Part shown: in pieces, positions 25,632 to 33,034 of the stretch | How positions within the stretch are numbered: position 1 is the stretch's first letter | How the letters are laid out: every line of letters begins with the position of its first letter | NCBI GenBank assembly: GCA_003978765.1 | Contig: QNYO01000089.1 | Coordinates: forward strand, 1-44,566 | From: Hydrogenimonas sp. | GTDB taxonomy: Bacteria; Campylobacterota; Campylobacteria; Campylobacterales; Hydrogenimonadaceae | Direction: 5' to 3' | DNA: 44,566 nt | Made by a program: the position numbers and the translations under genes | The notes under the pieces: model-generated | Database searches by the model: none | The model's input: only the letters and a program-made list of their open reading frames with translations | What the model was told of the DNA's origin: nothing

Positions 25632-26392
25632 GCATCTCCTTTCACTTCCTCAAGTATCTTCAAAAAATCCTCCTTCATCCATGCTCCTGGTATCGATTTG
25701 ATTAAAGTGCCATCGTAGTCGATAAAGAGAAAGGTTGGTGTCATACGCCACTCTAAGTCATCTGGTAAGCTCTCTTGGCTCACATCGACACGTACAGGGA
25801 TAAAATCTTTCATAATGGCTGAAACCACCTCTGGATCAGAGAGTGTGGTTCGCTCCATTTTGATACAGTAGTGACATGTTGGACGGGTCACTTCAACCAT
25901 GATAATCTTTTTCTGTACTTTGGCTAAAGCCTTTGCCTCTTTAAAATCGATAAACTTTAATACCTTTGCCTCTTTGGTCGGAGGCATATAGAAGTAGATC
26001 CACTCTGACACTGCCTCAATCTCTTCATCACGAATCTTCCCCTTTAAAGAGGGCATCGTTTCAAAATGGGCAAGCACTTCTGGCACACAGATACTCTTTG
26101 CTCGATCAGGTTCAAGGATATAGTCGTGAATAAATGATGTCACCTCCATCAACTGTATCTCTTTATCCCCTTTGGGATCACCAATACGCTGTTTAAGGCG
26201 GTAGGCAAGCTGATTGATCGTTGGTGCTTTGAGATGAAGTAGCCTATTGTTCTGCTCCATGAAGTTCTTCATTAAGGTTTCAGCGGGAATATAACGTTGA
26301 TGACAGGAAGCACACTTCTGTTCATACACCCTCTCTCCATCCATTGCAAAGATAACCCAAGGAAGTATCAACCCTATCCATAAACCTCTCAT
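25625..26392 (-). CDS. Periplasmic cytochrome c / thioredoxin-fold fusion protein
   Basis: A 255-residue protein that combines two redox modules. After a signal peptide (about 1-16) comes a c-type haem site CASCH (C27, C30, H31), with M113 in MPSLKG as a possible axial ligand. The second half is a thioredoxin-like domain with the redox pair CHYC (C173, C176) in EVTRPTCHYCIKME and a cis-proline loop MTPTFLFIDYDG. SoxW/SoxS-type thioredoxins maintain Sox proteins in other bacteria; fusion to a cytochrome suggests electrons flow between thiols and the respiratory chain (inference). The start overlaps the hydrolase stop (ATGA). Confidence 0.87.
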   Translation of the reverse strand: MRGLWIGLILPWVIFAMDGERVYEQKCASCHQRYIPAETLMKNFMEQNNRLLHLKAPTINQLAYRLKQRIGDPKGDKEIQLMEVTSFIHDYILEPDRAKSICVPEVLAHFETMPSLKGKIRDEEIEAVSEWIYFYMPPTKEAKVLKFIDFKEAKALAKVQKKIIMVEVTRPTCHYCIKMERTTLSDPEVVSAIMKDFIPVRVDVSQESLPDDLEWRMTPTFLFIDYDGTLIKSIPGAWMKEDFLKILEEVKGDAW

Positions 26393-27297
26393 TCAATCTC
26401 CCACTCAAGCTCTTCATAGGCTTTGATCACATTTTTACCATGGAGCAGATCATAGAGTGCCATGGTGCGATACTCTGAAAGTCTCACCCTTTTGGTAATC
26501 TCTCCCATCTCTACATCCTCTTCCATCGCCTCTTTGACCTGACGATAGAGACGATGCAGGTAGGTGTCGATAAAATGCATCGCATCACGACCCGTTTTAT
26601 AGCCGTGACCACCAACCACCACATGCCATGACAAACGTTTAAGCCTCTCTAATGCCTTTAACCATCCTTTAAGCGAACCATCACGTAAAGAGGGCAATCG
26701 ATCATTAAAGATCAGATCCCCTGCCAGTAGCACCCCTTCACTCGGAATAAAGAGCACAAGATCGTTCGATGTATGTGCTGGGTCTGAAAAAGTAAGGAGT
26801 TGGAGCTTGATATGACCGATTGTTAGTGTCCGAGGTGCAGAGATCAGATAATCGGGTGCAACAGGCACTGTTCCTTGATAAAAGGTTGGCTGAATCGCCT
26901 CTTCAATACGTGTTGGGATGGCAAGATGATCGGCTGAAAAGTTTGCTGGACCATAGATTATCACACCTTTATCGTGATAGAAGCCGTTACCCAGCCAATG
27001 GTCATCATGGACATGGGAGTTAAAGAGGGCTAAAACGGGTTGTGATTTAATGCCCTGCATCGCATCAAATGCCTCTTTGGCATACAGGTAGGTTGGACCG
27101 CTATCAAAGACGATCCAACCCTCTCCTGCATCGATATAGCATGTGTTGACCATATTACCGTTATTTTTGGTATTGGGCACCTCTAAGTCACCAAAAAAGC
27201 AGTAGAGTTTGGGTGCCACCTGCTTAGGAGTTAAGCCATACCCCTGCCCCCAAAGTATCATACAGCTGACACACAGCAGAAGTAGGCTCTTTTGCAT
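26389..27297 (-). CDS. Exported metallo-beta-lactamase-fold hydrolase (SoxH-like)
   Basis: About 302 residues with a signal peptide (about 1-18) and the metallo-beta-lactamase metal-binding motif HVHDDH (H95, H97, D99, H100). Later ligands are in SDPAHTSND, LLAGDLIF and VVGGHGYKTG. Related proteins encoded near sox and quinoprotein genes (SoxH-type) act in the periplasm, with no settled substrate; thioester or sulfur-compound hydrolysis are candidates. ATG at 27297 gives 6-base spacing to GGAG; ATG at 27300 and TTG at 27303 are alternatives. It follows the second porin by 12 bases. Confidence 0.84.
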   Translation of the reverse strand: MQKSLLLLCVSCMILWGQGYGLTPKQVAPKLYCFFGDLEVPNTKNNGNMVNTCYIDAGEGWIVFDSGPTYLYAKEAFDAMQGIKSQPVLALFNSHVHDDHWLGNGFYHDKGVIIYGPANFSADHLAIPTRIEEAIQPTFYQGTVPVAPDYLISAPRTLTIGHIKLQLLTFSDPAHTSNDLVLFIPSEGVLLAGDLIFNDRLPSLRDGSLKGWLKALERLKRLSWHVVVGGHGYKTGRDAMHFIDTYLHRLYRQVKEAMEEDVEMGEITKRVRLSEYRTMALYDLLHGKNVIKAYEELEWEIE

Positions 27298-27309
27298 CAT
27301 CAACTCCGA

Positions 27310-28776
27310 TTAGAAGAGATAGTTCATCTCAAAGCGGTACTCATTGTATGAAGGATCGCTCTTCGTGACGGTACCTGTTTGAGGATCTCCACTCACAATA
27401 CCAACACGTACACGTGCTTCAAGTCCTGGGAAAGATGCAAACTTTTTAATCGCATCAAGGTGGAGAACTGTTGTATCTGCCTGTACACCTGGTTTGGTGT
27501 CATCAAAATCTTGAATCGCATAGCGGAACATTGCGGTTAACCCTGGTACCAAACCAGCCTTATCAAAGCTGTAATCACCACGAACCATATAGGTTTTGGT
27601 GTTGGCATACCAGTTATACTGTGCCATGGCACGTGTAAAGCCACCTGTTGGGAACCCACGCCAAGGAGCGATAATATCGGCTTCATCGGCAATTTGAGAG
27701 TAGCCCAAACGGAATTTCCATGGCTGTTTGCTCTTAATATCAAGACGTGCAGCAAAGAGCCAGCTATCAAGACTGTTAGGATCGGTATAAGCTGTTGGAT
27801 TCGCTTTGAGGTTTGCTACATTGGCAATCTTTCCATTCAGATCATCCATCTGCACCATATAGCGTACCCCTGGTACAACTTTAAAACTACCAACAGGAAT
27901 CGTATAGTGTGCCTCAACGGTTGCCGATGCAACCACATCAGGAACCGCTGTATAGTTGGCTTTGAGTTTAAGATTTTTAACCGACTTATTGGCCGCTTCC
28001 AAAACAATCAAGTCATGATTGGGATCTAACCCAGCGGCAATAAAAGCATTGTAGTTGAGGGCTTTATTGATTGCTGAGTCATCATTGTTTGCCCAACTCT
28101 CTCCACTTGCATCTTTAAAGGTGATCACATCATGAAAACGGGTATGGTCACGCAGTTTTTGACGTGTAAAGTAGGCTGCTTTCAGAGTTGTTTGAGAAAG
28201 ATCTTTAGAGACGATTGAGAAGCCTTCAAAGGTGTTAGGAATCATCTTTGTGTCATTACTTTTGGTCAAAAAGCTCTCAAAAATTTGGCGTCCCACACGA
28301 AGTTTGGTTTTGCTAAAACGGTACTGCAAATAGGCTTGTGCCAAAACGGTCATACCCCAATCACCCGTTGTTTTCACACCGAGTCGGCTGGTCGTATCTT
28401 TACCCGCTTTGATAAAGCCGACATCTGCATTATCCATATGCCATGGACTCTGTGATGTATAGAGTCCTGCCATACCGCTAAACCCTCTATATTCAGCCGA
28501 TTTATAGAGGAGACTTCCACCAACACCTGTTGCCCAGTTGTCTTTACTGCTTGATGTCTCGGTCTTCCAATCCCACTTGAATGTATTCAGACGCAAACGT
28601 CCATAAAAGACCCCTTTTGTTAACACTTCACTTAAACGATCAACTTGGGGAGGAAGCTGATTAAAGACAAGCGTACGGTTGGGTTTGAGAGTCACTTTGG
28701 GTTTATCTGCCGCATAGAGCGTCATACCTGCACCAACTGCCATCAAAGCCACCATGCTCAACTGAACTGTTTTCAT
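27310..28776 (-). CDS. Outer-membrane porin linked to the sox cluster (OprD-like)
   Basis: A 488-residue exported beta-barrel. After the signal peptide (about 1-23) and a short N-terminal extension come alternating strands (GVFYGRLRLNTFKWDW, then LGVKTTGDWGMTVLAQAYLQYRF in part) and a C-terminal strand ending in YRFEMNYLF. The terminal phenylalanine is the usual barrel-assembly signal. The RVGRQIFES motif is typical of OprD/Opr-type porins. It is the first gene after soxB and is followed closely by the hydrolase gene. Uptake or export of sulfur compounds is an inference from position only. Confidence 0.83.
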   Translation of the reverse strand: MKTVQLSMVALMAVGAGMTLYAADKPKVTLKPNRTLVFNQLPPQVDRLSEVLTKGVFYGRLRLNTFKWDWKTETSSSKDNWATGVGGSLLYKSAEYRGFSGMAGLYTSQSPWHMDNADVGFIKAGKDTTSRLGVKTTGDWGMTVLAQAYLQYRFSKTKLRVGRQIFESFLTKSNDTKMIPNTFEGFSIVSKDLSQTTLKAAYFTRQKLRDHTRFHDVITFKDASGESWANNDDSAINKALNYNAFIAAGLDPNHDLIVLEAANKSVKNLKLKANYTAVPDVVASATVEAHYTIPVGSFKVVPGVRYMVQMDDLNGKIANVANLKANPTAYTDPNSLDSWLFAARLDIKSKQPWKFRLGYSQIADEADIIAPWRGFPTGGFTRAMAQYNWYANTKTYMVRGDYSFDKAGLVPGLTAMFRYAIQDFDDTKPGVQADTTVLHLDAIKKFASFPGLEARVRVGIVSGDPQTGTVTKSDPSYNEYRFEMNYLF

Positions 28777-28799
28777 GATTTACCCTTTCATTCTTTTAT

Positions 28800-28813
28800 G
28801 TTATAATTTTATA
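28800..28813 (-). promoter_or_regulatory. Candidate -10 elements before the sox-linked porin
   Basis: Minus-strand TATAAC (28800-28805) and TATAAA (28808-28813) lie 24 to 37 bases before the porin ATG. Either could start a separate transcript for the porin and the four accessory genes, apart from the soxXYZAB transcript. Confidence 0.4.
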
Positions 28814-28834
28814 TACATCTTTTTATGACGTAGT

Positions 28835-28900
28835 GTGCCCCGCTTTTTGGTCCATTTTTATGTAGGAGTAGGAATGAACAGTGCCAAAAGGGCGAGGCAC
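28835..28900 (-). ncRNA. Hairpin with C/U-rich loop, copy 2 (candidate small RNA or repeat)
   Basis: GTGCCCCGCTTTTTGG (28835-28850) pairs imperfectly with CCAAAAGGGCGAGGCAC (28884-28900), enclosing 33 bases. On the minus strand the loop reads CACTGTTCATTCCTACTCCT and onward, almost the same as copy 1 at 22303-22334. It lies between soxB and the second porin, and may also shape transcription between them. The ncRNA label is tentative. Confidence 0.35.
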
Positions 28901-28910
28901 GGTTTACGAA

Positions 28911-30680
28911 TCATGAACAGATACCACCCGCTTTAGGACAACCACACCCTACATCCAAGATATTCACATTCGATTGACGTGATATATCGACTGTACCTTT
29001 TTTCTTGATATAGTCGGCCGTAATATCATAGACGGGACGAATCTTACTTTCACGCAGATTTTTGCCCACACTCTGAAGATTACCACCCCATGCTGAAACC
29101 ACATAATCTCTATTAGGATCGAGTGGCTTACCGTTGACTTTCAAATTGGAGATACGCTTACCACTTGGTGCACCAATTTTAATATCATAGGTCACGCCCG
29201 TCAGACGGCTCATATCACCACCTTGCTGATAGAGTGGATTGGCATTAAAGACATTATCGGCAATATCTTCAAGAAGCTGTGCAATCTTTGCCCCCTCCAG
29301 CTCAAAGGTATAAACCTCTGGATAGGTGATGGCTGTCATCTCATAGACATTGTCAAGCAAGATATCATCACCCGGCAGAAGCGTTGTTCCCCATCGATAC
29401 CCTGGTGTAAAGGTGATCTCATTATCCATCTCATCACGGATCGCTTCACCAATCAAAGCATCAAAAGTTGAGTAGAAGGTATCCCGTTTATAGAGCAATC
29501 CTTTGGTCTTACCAAGCACTTGGTTTAACTCTTGGTCATAGGGGCGATAGAGTGCATCAACCAATTCAATCCCCTGTTTGTCAGGTGTGATCAGATTGGA
29601 TGCAATGGGGATCAGTTTATAGTTGTAGTCAACCACCCTCTTGTTTCTAATGTCAATATCAAGACGACCCACATATTTACCGTGACTTCCAGCGATAATA
29701 ATCACCGTGCCATTAATCGTAATAGGTTTAGGTCCTGGATCGTGGGTGTGACCGCTGAGGATAAAGTCGATACCATGTACCTTACGTGCCACCTCTTGAT
29801 CGACACTGAAGCCATCATGGCTCAGTAAGACAACACAGTCAACCTTCTTATCATTACGCAGTTCATCGACATACTCTTGCAGGGTATCCAGACGCAATCC
29901 AAAGCTCCACCCTTCGGTAAAACGTTTTGGGTTGGCTGTCGAGGTGAATGGAAAGGATTGACCGATAATCCCGATCTTTGCACCACCCACCTCTTTGATC
30001 GTGTAAGGTTTGAATACCAGCTCTTCAAAGTCATCGCTGAATGGGTCATTGTCGATGATATTTTGAGAGATAAACTCTGCATCGAGCATATCAATCAACT
30101 CACGGACACGCTCTTTACCGTAGGTAAACTCCCAGTGCCCAACCATCACATCAACACCCAGATAGTTCTGTGCCTTAACAATCGCTTCACCATCGGTTTT
30201 GAGTGCAACAGCCGTCCCTTGCCATGTATCACCCGAATCGAGAAGAAGGACATTATCTTTCCCTCGATCTCGGCGTATCTCATCAACAACACTCTTAATG
30301 TAGGCAACCCCACCCATCTTTCCAAACTTCTTAGCAAGCTCTTCAAAGTTGAGATAGGTATCAAAATAGCCCTCAAGTGTGCCTGGTTTGACACCATAAA
30401 AGTCAGCAAAACTCTCTCCACATAGAAAACCTGGTGTACCAGTTAAGTTGGGTGCAGAGATGAGTGTCGAAGGCTCACGCCAATAGAGTGGTTTAATGTG
30501 TGCATGCAGGTCGCAAATATGGAGTAGCGACACCTTACCTACCGGTTTAAAGTCCATAATATCGGTTGCTGTAATCTCATCAACCCGTTTATGTGACCCT
30601 GCCATCAGATTTCCACCGACACCCAAAATTCCGAGTGCGGCCGCTATCTGTAAAAAATCCCTTCGGCTAATATCCATCAT
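28911..30680 (-). CDS. soxB: Thiosulfohydrolase SoxB
   Basis: SoxB hydrolyses the terminal sulfonate from sulfur bound to SoxY, releasing sulfate. The 589 residues begin with a Tat-type signal (SRRDFLQIAAALGILG). The 5'-nucleotidase-like metallophosphatase core follows, with metal ligands in ICDLHAH (D57, H59), the LLLDSGDTWQGT motif, GHWEFTYG and the HD-containing LSGHTHDPGP. A C-terminal 5'-nucleotidase domain completes it. The protein ends in VGCGCPKAGGICS, with three cysteines. Start is ATG 30680 or the adjacent ATG 30677. It lies 10 bases after soxA in the order soxX-Y-Z-A-B. Confidence 0.97.
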   Translation of the reverse strand: MMDISRRDFLQIAAALGILGVGGNLMAGSHKRVDEITATDIMDFKPVGKVSLLHICDLHAHIKPLYWREPSTLISAPNLTGTPGFLCGESFADFYGVKPGTLEGYFDTYLNFEELAKKFGKMGGVAYIKSVVDEIRRDRGKDNVLLLDSGDTWQGTAVALKTDGEAIVKAQNYLGVDVMVGHWEFTYGKERVRELIDMLDAEFISQNIIDNDPFSDDFEELVFKPYTIKEVGGAKIGIIGQSFPFTSTANPKRFTEGWSFGLRLDTLQEYVDELRNDKKVDCVVLLSHDGFSVDQEVARKVHGIDFILSGHTHDPGPKPITINGTVIIIAGSHGKYVGRLDIDIRNKRVVDYNYKLIPIASNLITPDKQGIELVDALYRPYDQELNQVLGKTKGLLYKRDTFYSTFDALIGEAIRDEMDNEITFTPGYRWGTTLLPGDDILLDNVYEMTAITYPEVYTFELEGAKIAQLLEDIADNVFNANPLYQQGGDMSRLTGVTYDIKIGAPSGKRISNLKVNGKPLDPNRDYVVSAWGGNLQSVGKNLRESKIRPVYDITADYIKKKGTVDISRQSNVNILDVGCGCPKAGGICS

Positions 30681-30690
30681 GCTATCCTTT

Positions 30691-31461
30691 TTATCGCTTC
30701 AATCCAGGGATGGCGATACTTTTTTTCTGCTCTTTGGCCAAATTGGTCACATAAACTTCCAACGCAACCATCTCTTTACTACCAATTGGCAAAACGGCTA
30801 AAAGGGCGTTCTTCATACAGCCTTGAAAACGGCGTTGCAGTGTTCTAAGCGATGATTTGGTCATACGATAGGCTGGCCATGTTCCACCTGCATTCACATA
30901 ACCAAGATCTGGAAGCGGTTGGGTCCGCAAAATGAGACCAACCACCTCTTTCGAGTGACAGCTATTGCACGAAAGACCACGCTTTCCTCGCTTGGTCATA
31001 AAGAGCTGTTCACCAAGCTTGTAAGCCTCTTCCATCTTCTTATTGGCATGAATATCGATCGCAATCGGCTCATCATTGGCCAAAGATTTGGCATAAGCAA
31101 GCATCTCAAACATTTCAGCACTTTTGAGCTTAAAGGGTTTATGCCCATTCAGATGCATCACAGCTTGCAATACCTGATCAAGCCCCAGCACCTCATCCAC
31201 TTGGGGAATATAGCGTGGGAAGGTTGCGATCACTTGGGGTAAATTATCCACATCCACACCCAAAAACTTTGCCAATGCCTCTTCTGTGACATACTCATCA
31301 AAGAGTTCACTCCCCTCTTCCACAAAAATATCAGCAGGGTTGTTTTCAAGCATCTCTTGATAAAGAGCACGGTCGGCATCCGACATACTAAACTGCTCCG
31401 AAGCCACTGCCAAAGAGAGTGTCAAGGTTGAAGCAGCTAAGAGTGACATGATCTTTTTCAT
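30691..31461 (-). CDS. soxA: SoxA, haem subunit of the SoxAX L-cysteine S-thiosulfotransferase
   Basis: SoxA with SoxX oxidatively attaches thiosulfate to the SoxY cysteine. The 256-residue protein has a signal peptide (about 1-20) and a single haem site CNSCH followed by the region LRTLQRRFQGCMKN, where the cysteine is the modified haem ligand and catalytic residue. Only one CxxCH is present, so this is the mono-haem SoxA type. The TWPAYR motif before the active cysteine is family-typical. It starts 3 bases after soxZ. Confidence 0.95.
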   Translation of the reverse strand: MKKIMSLLAASTLTLSLAVASEQFSMSDADRALYQEMLENNPADIFVEEGSELFDEYVTEEALAKFLGVDVDNLPQVIATFPRYIPQVDEVLGLDQVLQAVMHLNGHKPFKLKSAEMFEMLAYAKSLANDEPIAIDIHANKKMEEAYKLGEQLFMTKRGKRGLSCNSCHSKEVVGLILRTQPLPDLGYVNAGGTWPAYRMTKSSLRTLQRRFQGCMKNALLAVLPIGSKEMVALEVYVTNLAKEQKKSIAIPGLKR

Positions 31462-31464
31462 CGC

Positions 31465-31803
31465 TTATCCTTTTTTGGGCTTGACCTTTTTGGTCTTCTC
31501 ATTCACTTCACCCTGATTATCTTTATAGACCACCTTAATCTTTCCTGGCTCTGTAATCTTCATATTGATTGAGAAGTATGGGTTGGTTGAAACCGACTCC
31601 CAAACAACCATCTTTGTCACCAGTTGATCATTGTAAAAGAACTGTACATCATTGATGTAGTGTGCAGGAATGATCTTGCCTGTCTTTTTATCTTTACGCA
31701 TCCCTGTATCCATTGGGTGAATCACGATGAAATCGACTTTGACAATATCGCCAACTTTATACTTTTTGGGTTTGATCTTAATAAGTGATTTTCTTTTTGC
31801 CAT
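31465..31803 (-). CDS. soxZ: SoxZ, sulfur-carrier scaffold subunit
   Basis: SoxZ is the small partner of the sulfur carrier SoxY. The 112-residue protein has the usual immunoglobulin-like sequence, with KYKVGDIVKVDFIVIHPMDTG, then a lysine-rich KKTGKIIPAHYI and NPYFSINMKITEPGKIKV. There is no signal peptide, as expected, because it is exported with SoxY through the Tat route. The GAGGAG ribosome site is clear. It lies 18 bases after soxY. Confidence 0.96.
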   Translation of the reverse strand: MAKRKSLIKIKPKKYKVGDIVKVDFIVIHPMDTGMRKDKKTGKIIPAHYINDVQFFYNDQLVTKMVVWESVSTNPYFSINMKITEPGKIKVVYKDNQGEVNEKTKKVKPKKG

Positions 31804-31821
31804 GCTTTACTCCTCTTCCTA

Positions 31822-32289
31822 TCAACCACATCCGCCGATGGTTACTTTGACACTTTTGTGCGCCTTGATAAATGTTCCATCTGTCAACTCTGCCACAGCC
31901 ACAACCTCTTGCGTCCCACCAAGCTTAACCCGTGTTGCAAAATAGGCTTTACCATTGGCTGGTGTTAAAAAGATATCTGCACAACGGGCATTGGAGTTCT
32001 TTGTCGAAAGGATATGAATCGACTTCACATAGTTATTCGGCTCCATCGGATGATTCACAGTCACCTTCACAGGAACAACTGCACCATTCTCTGCAATTTC
32101 AGGTACGACAAGATGCACCTTATCCGAATCTTTTGCCCCTTTGCCATTGGTGATTACTTCAAGAGCCTTTTCATAAGAGATCTCATTTGGGCTTTTGGGC
32201 TTCTCTGCTCCCAGTGAGAGTGTTGGTGCACCTACAGCAGTCAGTGCGCAAGCACCTGCTAAACCTTTTAAAAATCCTCTTCGTTCCAT
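31822..32289 (-). CDS. soxY: SoxY, sulfur-carrier protein with C-terminal cysteine
   Basis: SoxY carries sulfur intermediates on a cysteine at a flexible C-terminus. The 155-residue protein begins with a Tat signal (ERRGFLKGLAGACALTAVG) and ends VTIGGCG, with the carrier cysteine at residue 154. Many SoxY proteins end GGCGG; this one is one glycine shorter. NHPMEPNNYV and the SNARCADIFLTPANG segment are family-typical. A GGAGG ribosome site precedes the ATG. It lies 11 bases after soxX. Confidence 0.96.
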   Translation of the reverse strand: MERRGFLKGLAGACALTAVGAPTLSLGAEKPKSPNEISYEKALEVITNGKGAKDSDKVHLVVPEIAENGAVVPVKVTVNHPMEPNNYVKSIHILSTKNSNARCADIFLTPANGKAYFATRVKLGGTQEVVAVAELTDGTFIKAHKSVKVTIGGCG

Positions 32290-32300
32290 ACATTCCTCCT

Positions 32301-32858
32301 TTATTTCTTCTCGCTGACAACATACGATGCAATGTCGCAGATTTCACGTGGTGTAAAGAGCCCTGTTGTCAGATTCACTGTCATGTGGGTATTGGGGTTA
32401 TGCACACGTGGATCAGCAATCTGCTGATAGACATAGGCGTAGCTTCGAACACCTGTATCGATAAAGTACTGTTTATAATGTGTTAAATCGGGACCCACAT
32501 TACCGCCCCCTTTAGCCCCCTCAATATTGTGACACGCCACACAGTTACCATACTGCTTGGGCTTCTTCTTACCATTGACCATGACAAACTTTGTCAACCC
32601 TTTGGGTGGCTCCTTCTTCGCTTTTTTGCCATTGAGGTTATGAAAGATATACTCCCCTCTTGCAATCGCAAGTGGATCGGTCGTAATACACTCTTTGGGC
32701 ATCGTATATTTTTTTGGCGGTGCAAGCCGATCTTTTTTTAAGATTTTGCTTGCATCGGGCATTTCGATGACGCTTTTGAGGTCAGCTGAATGGACTGCCT
32801 CAGAAAGAGAGAACGCCAGCAAGCCAGCGCCGAGCATCAACTTTCTGTTTCGATGCAT
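32301..32858 (-). CDS. soxX: SoxX, c-type cytochrome subunit of SoxAX
   Basis: SoxX is the mono-haem partner of SoxA and passes electrons to the respiratory chain. About 185 residues with a signal peptide (about 1-21) and one haem site CVACHN, followed by GGGNVGPDLTHY and NPNTHMTVN, whose methionine is the likely axial ligand. The ATG at 32858 has GGAG at 6-base spacing. A TTG six bases upstream is too close to the ribosome site. It is the first gene of soxXYZAB; SoxCD is not in the window, as expected where soxCD sits at a separate locus. Confidence 0.94.
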   Translation of the reverse strand: MHRNRKLMLGAGLLAFSLSEAVHSADLKSVIEMPDASKILKKDRLAPPKKYTMPKECITTDPLAIARGEYIFHNLNGKKAKKEPPKGLTKFVMVNGKKKPKQYGNCVACHNIEGAKGGGNVGPDLTHYKQYFIDTGVRSYAYVYQQIADPRVHNPNTHMTVNLTTGLFTPREICDIASYVVSEKK

Positions 32859-32900
32859 AGTCAACTCCTATGATTTAGTTCATCGCATCGTAACAGTCAT

Positions 32901-32929
32901 TTGTAAAATTTATGTAAATTTTCTTTACA
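32901..32929 (-). promoter_or_regulatory. Candidate operator/promoter of the sox operon
   Basis: TGTAAA-TTTTC-TTTACA (32913-32929) is a perfect 6-bp inverted repeat, preceded by another TGTAAAATTTA (32902-32912), 43 to 72 bases before the soxX start. Spaced palindromes like this are typical of dimeric regulators. No regulator gene is adjacent. No strong -10 box stands out nearby. Confidence 0.4.
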
Positions 32930-32990
32930 CTTCAAAGAAGTTTGCTCTAAAAAGATAGGTTGAAGATTCTATAGAAGAGAAGAGGTAATT

Positions 32991-33019
32991 CTGCACAAAG
33001 CCTATAAGACTTTGTACAG
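32991..33019 (-). terminator. Hairpin after mksB
   Basis: CTGCACAAAG (32991-33000) and CTTTGTACAG (33010-33019) form a 10-bp stem with one G-U pair and a 9-base loop, about 15 bases after the mksB-like stop. A pyrimidine-rich stretch rather than a T run follows. It may separate the condensin and sox transcripts. Confidence 0.45.
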
Positions 33020-33034
33020 ATAGGTTATAAAAGA

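Noticed and set aside
29877-30425. A 182-codon plus-strand frame opposite soxB
   Set aside because: It lies fully inside the conserved SoxB coding sequence and has no family features.
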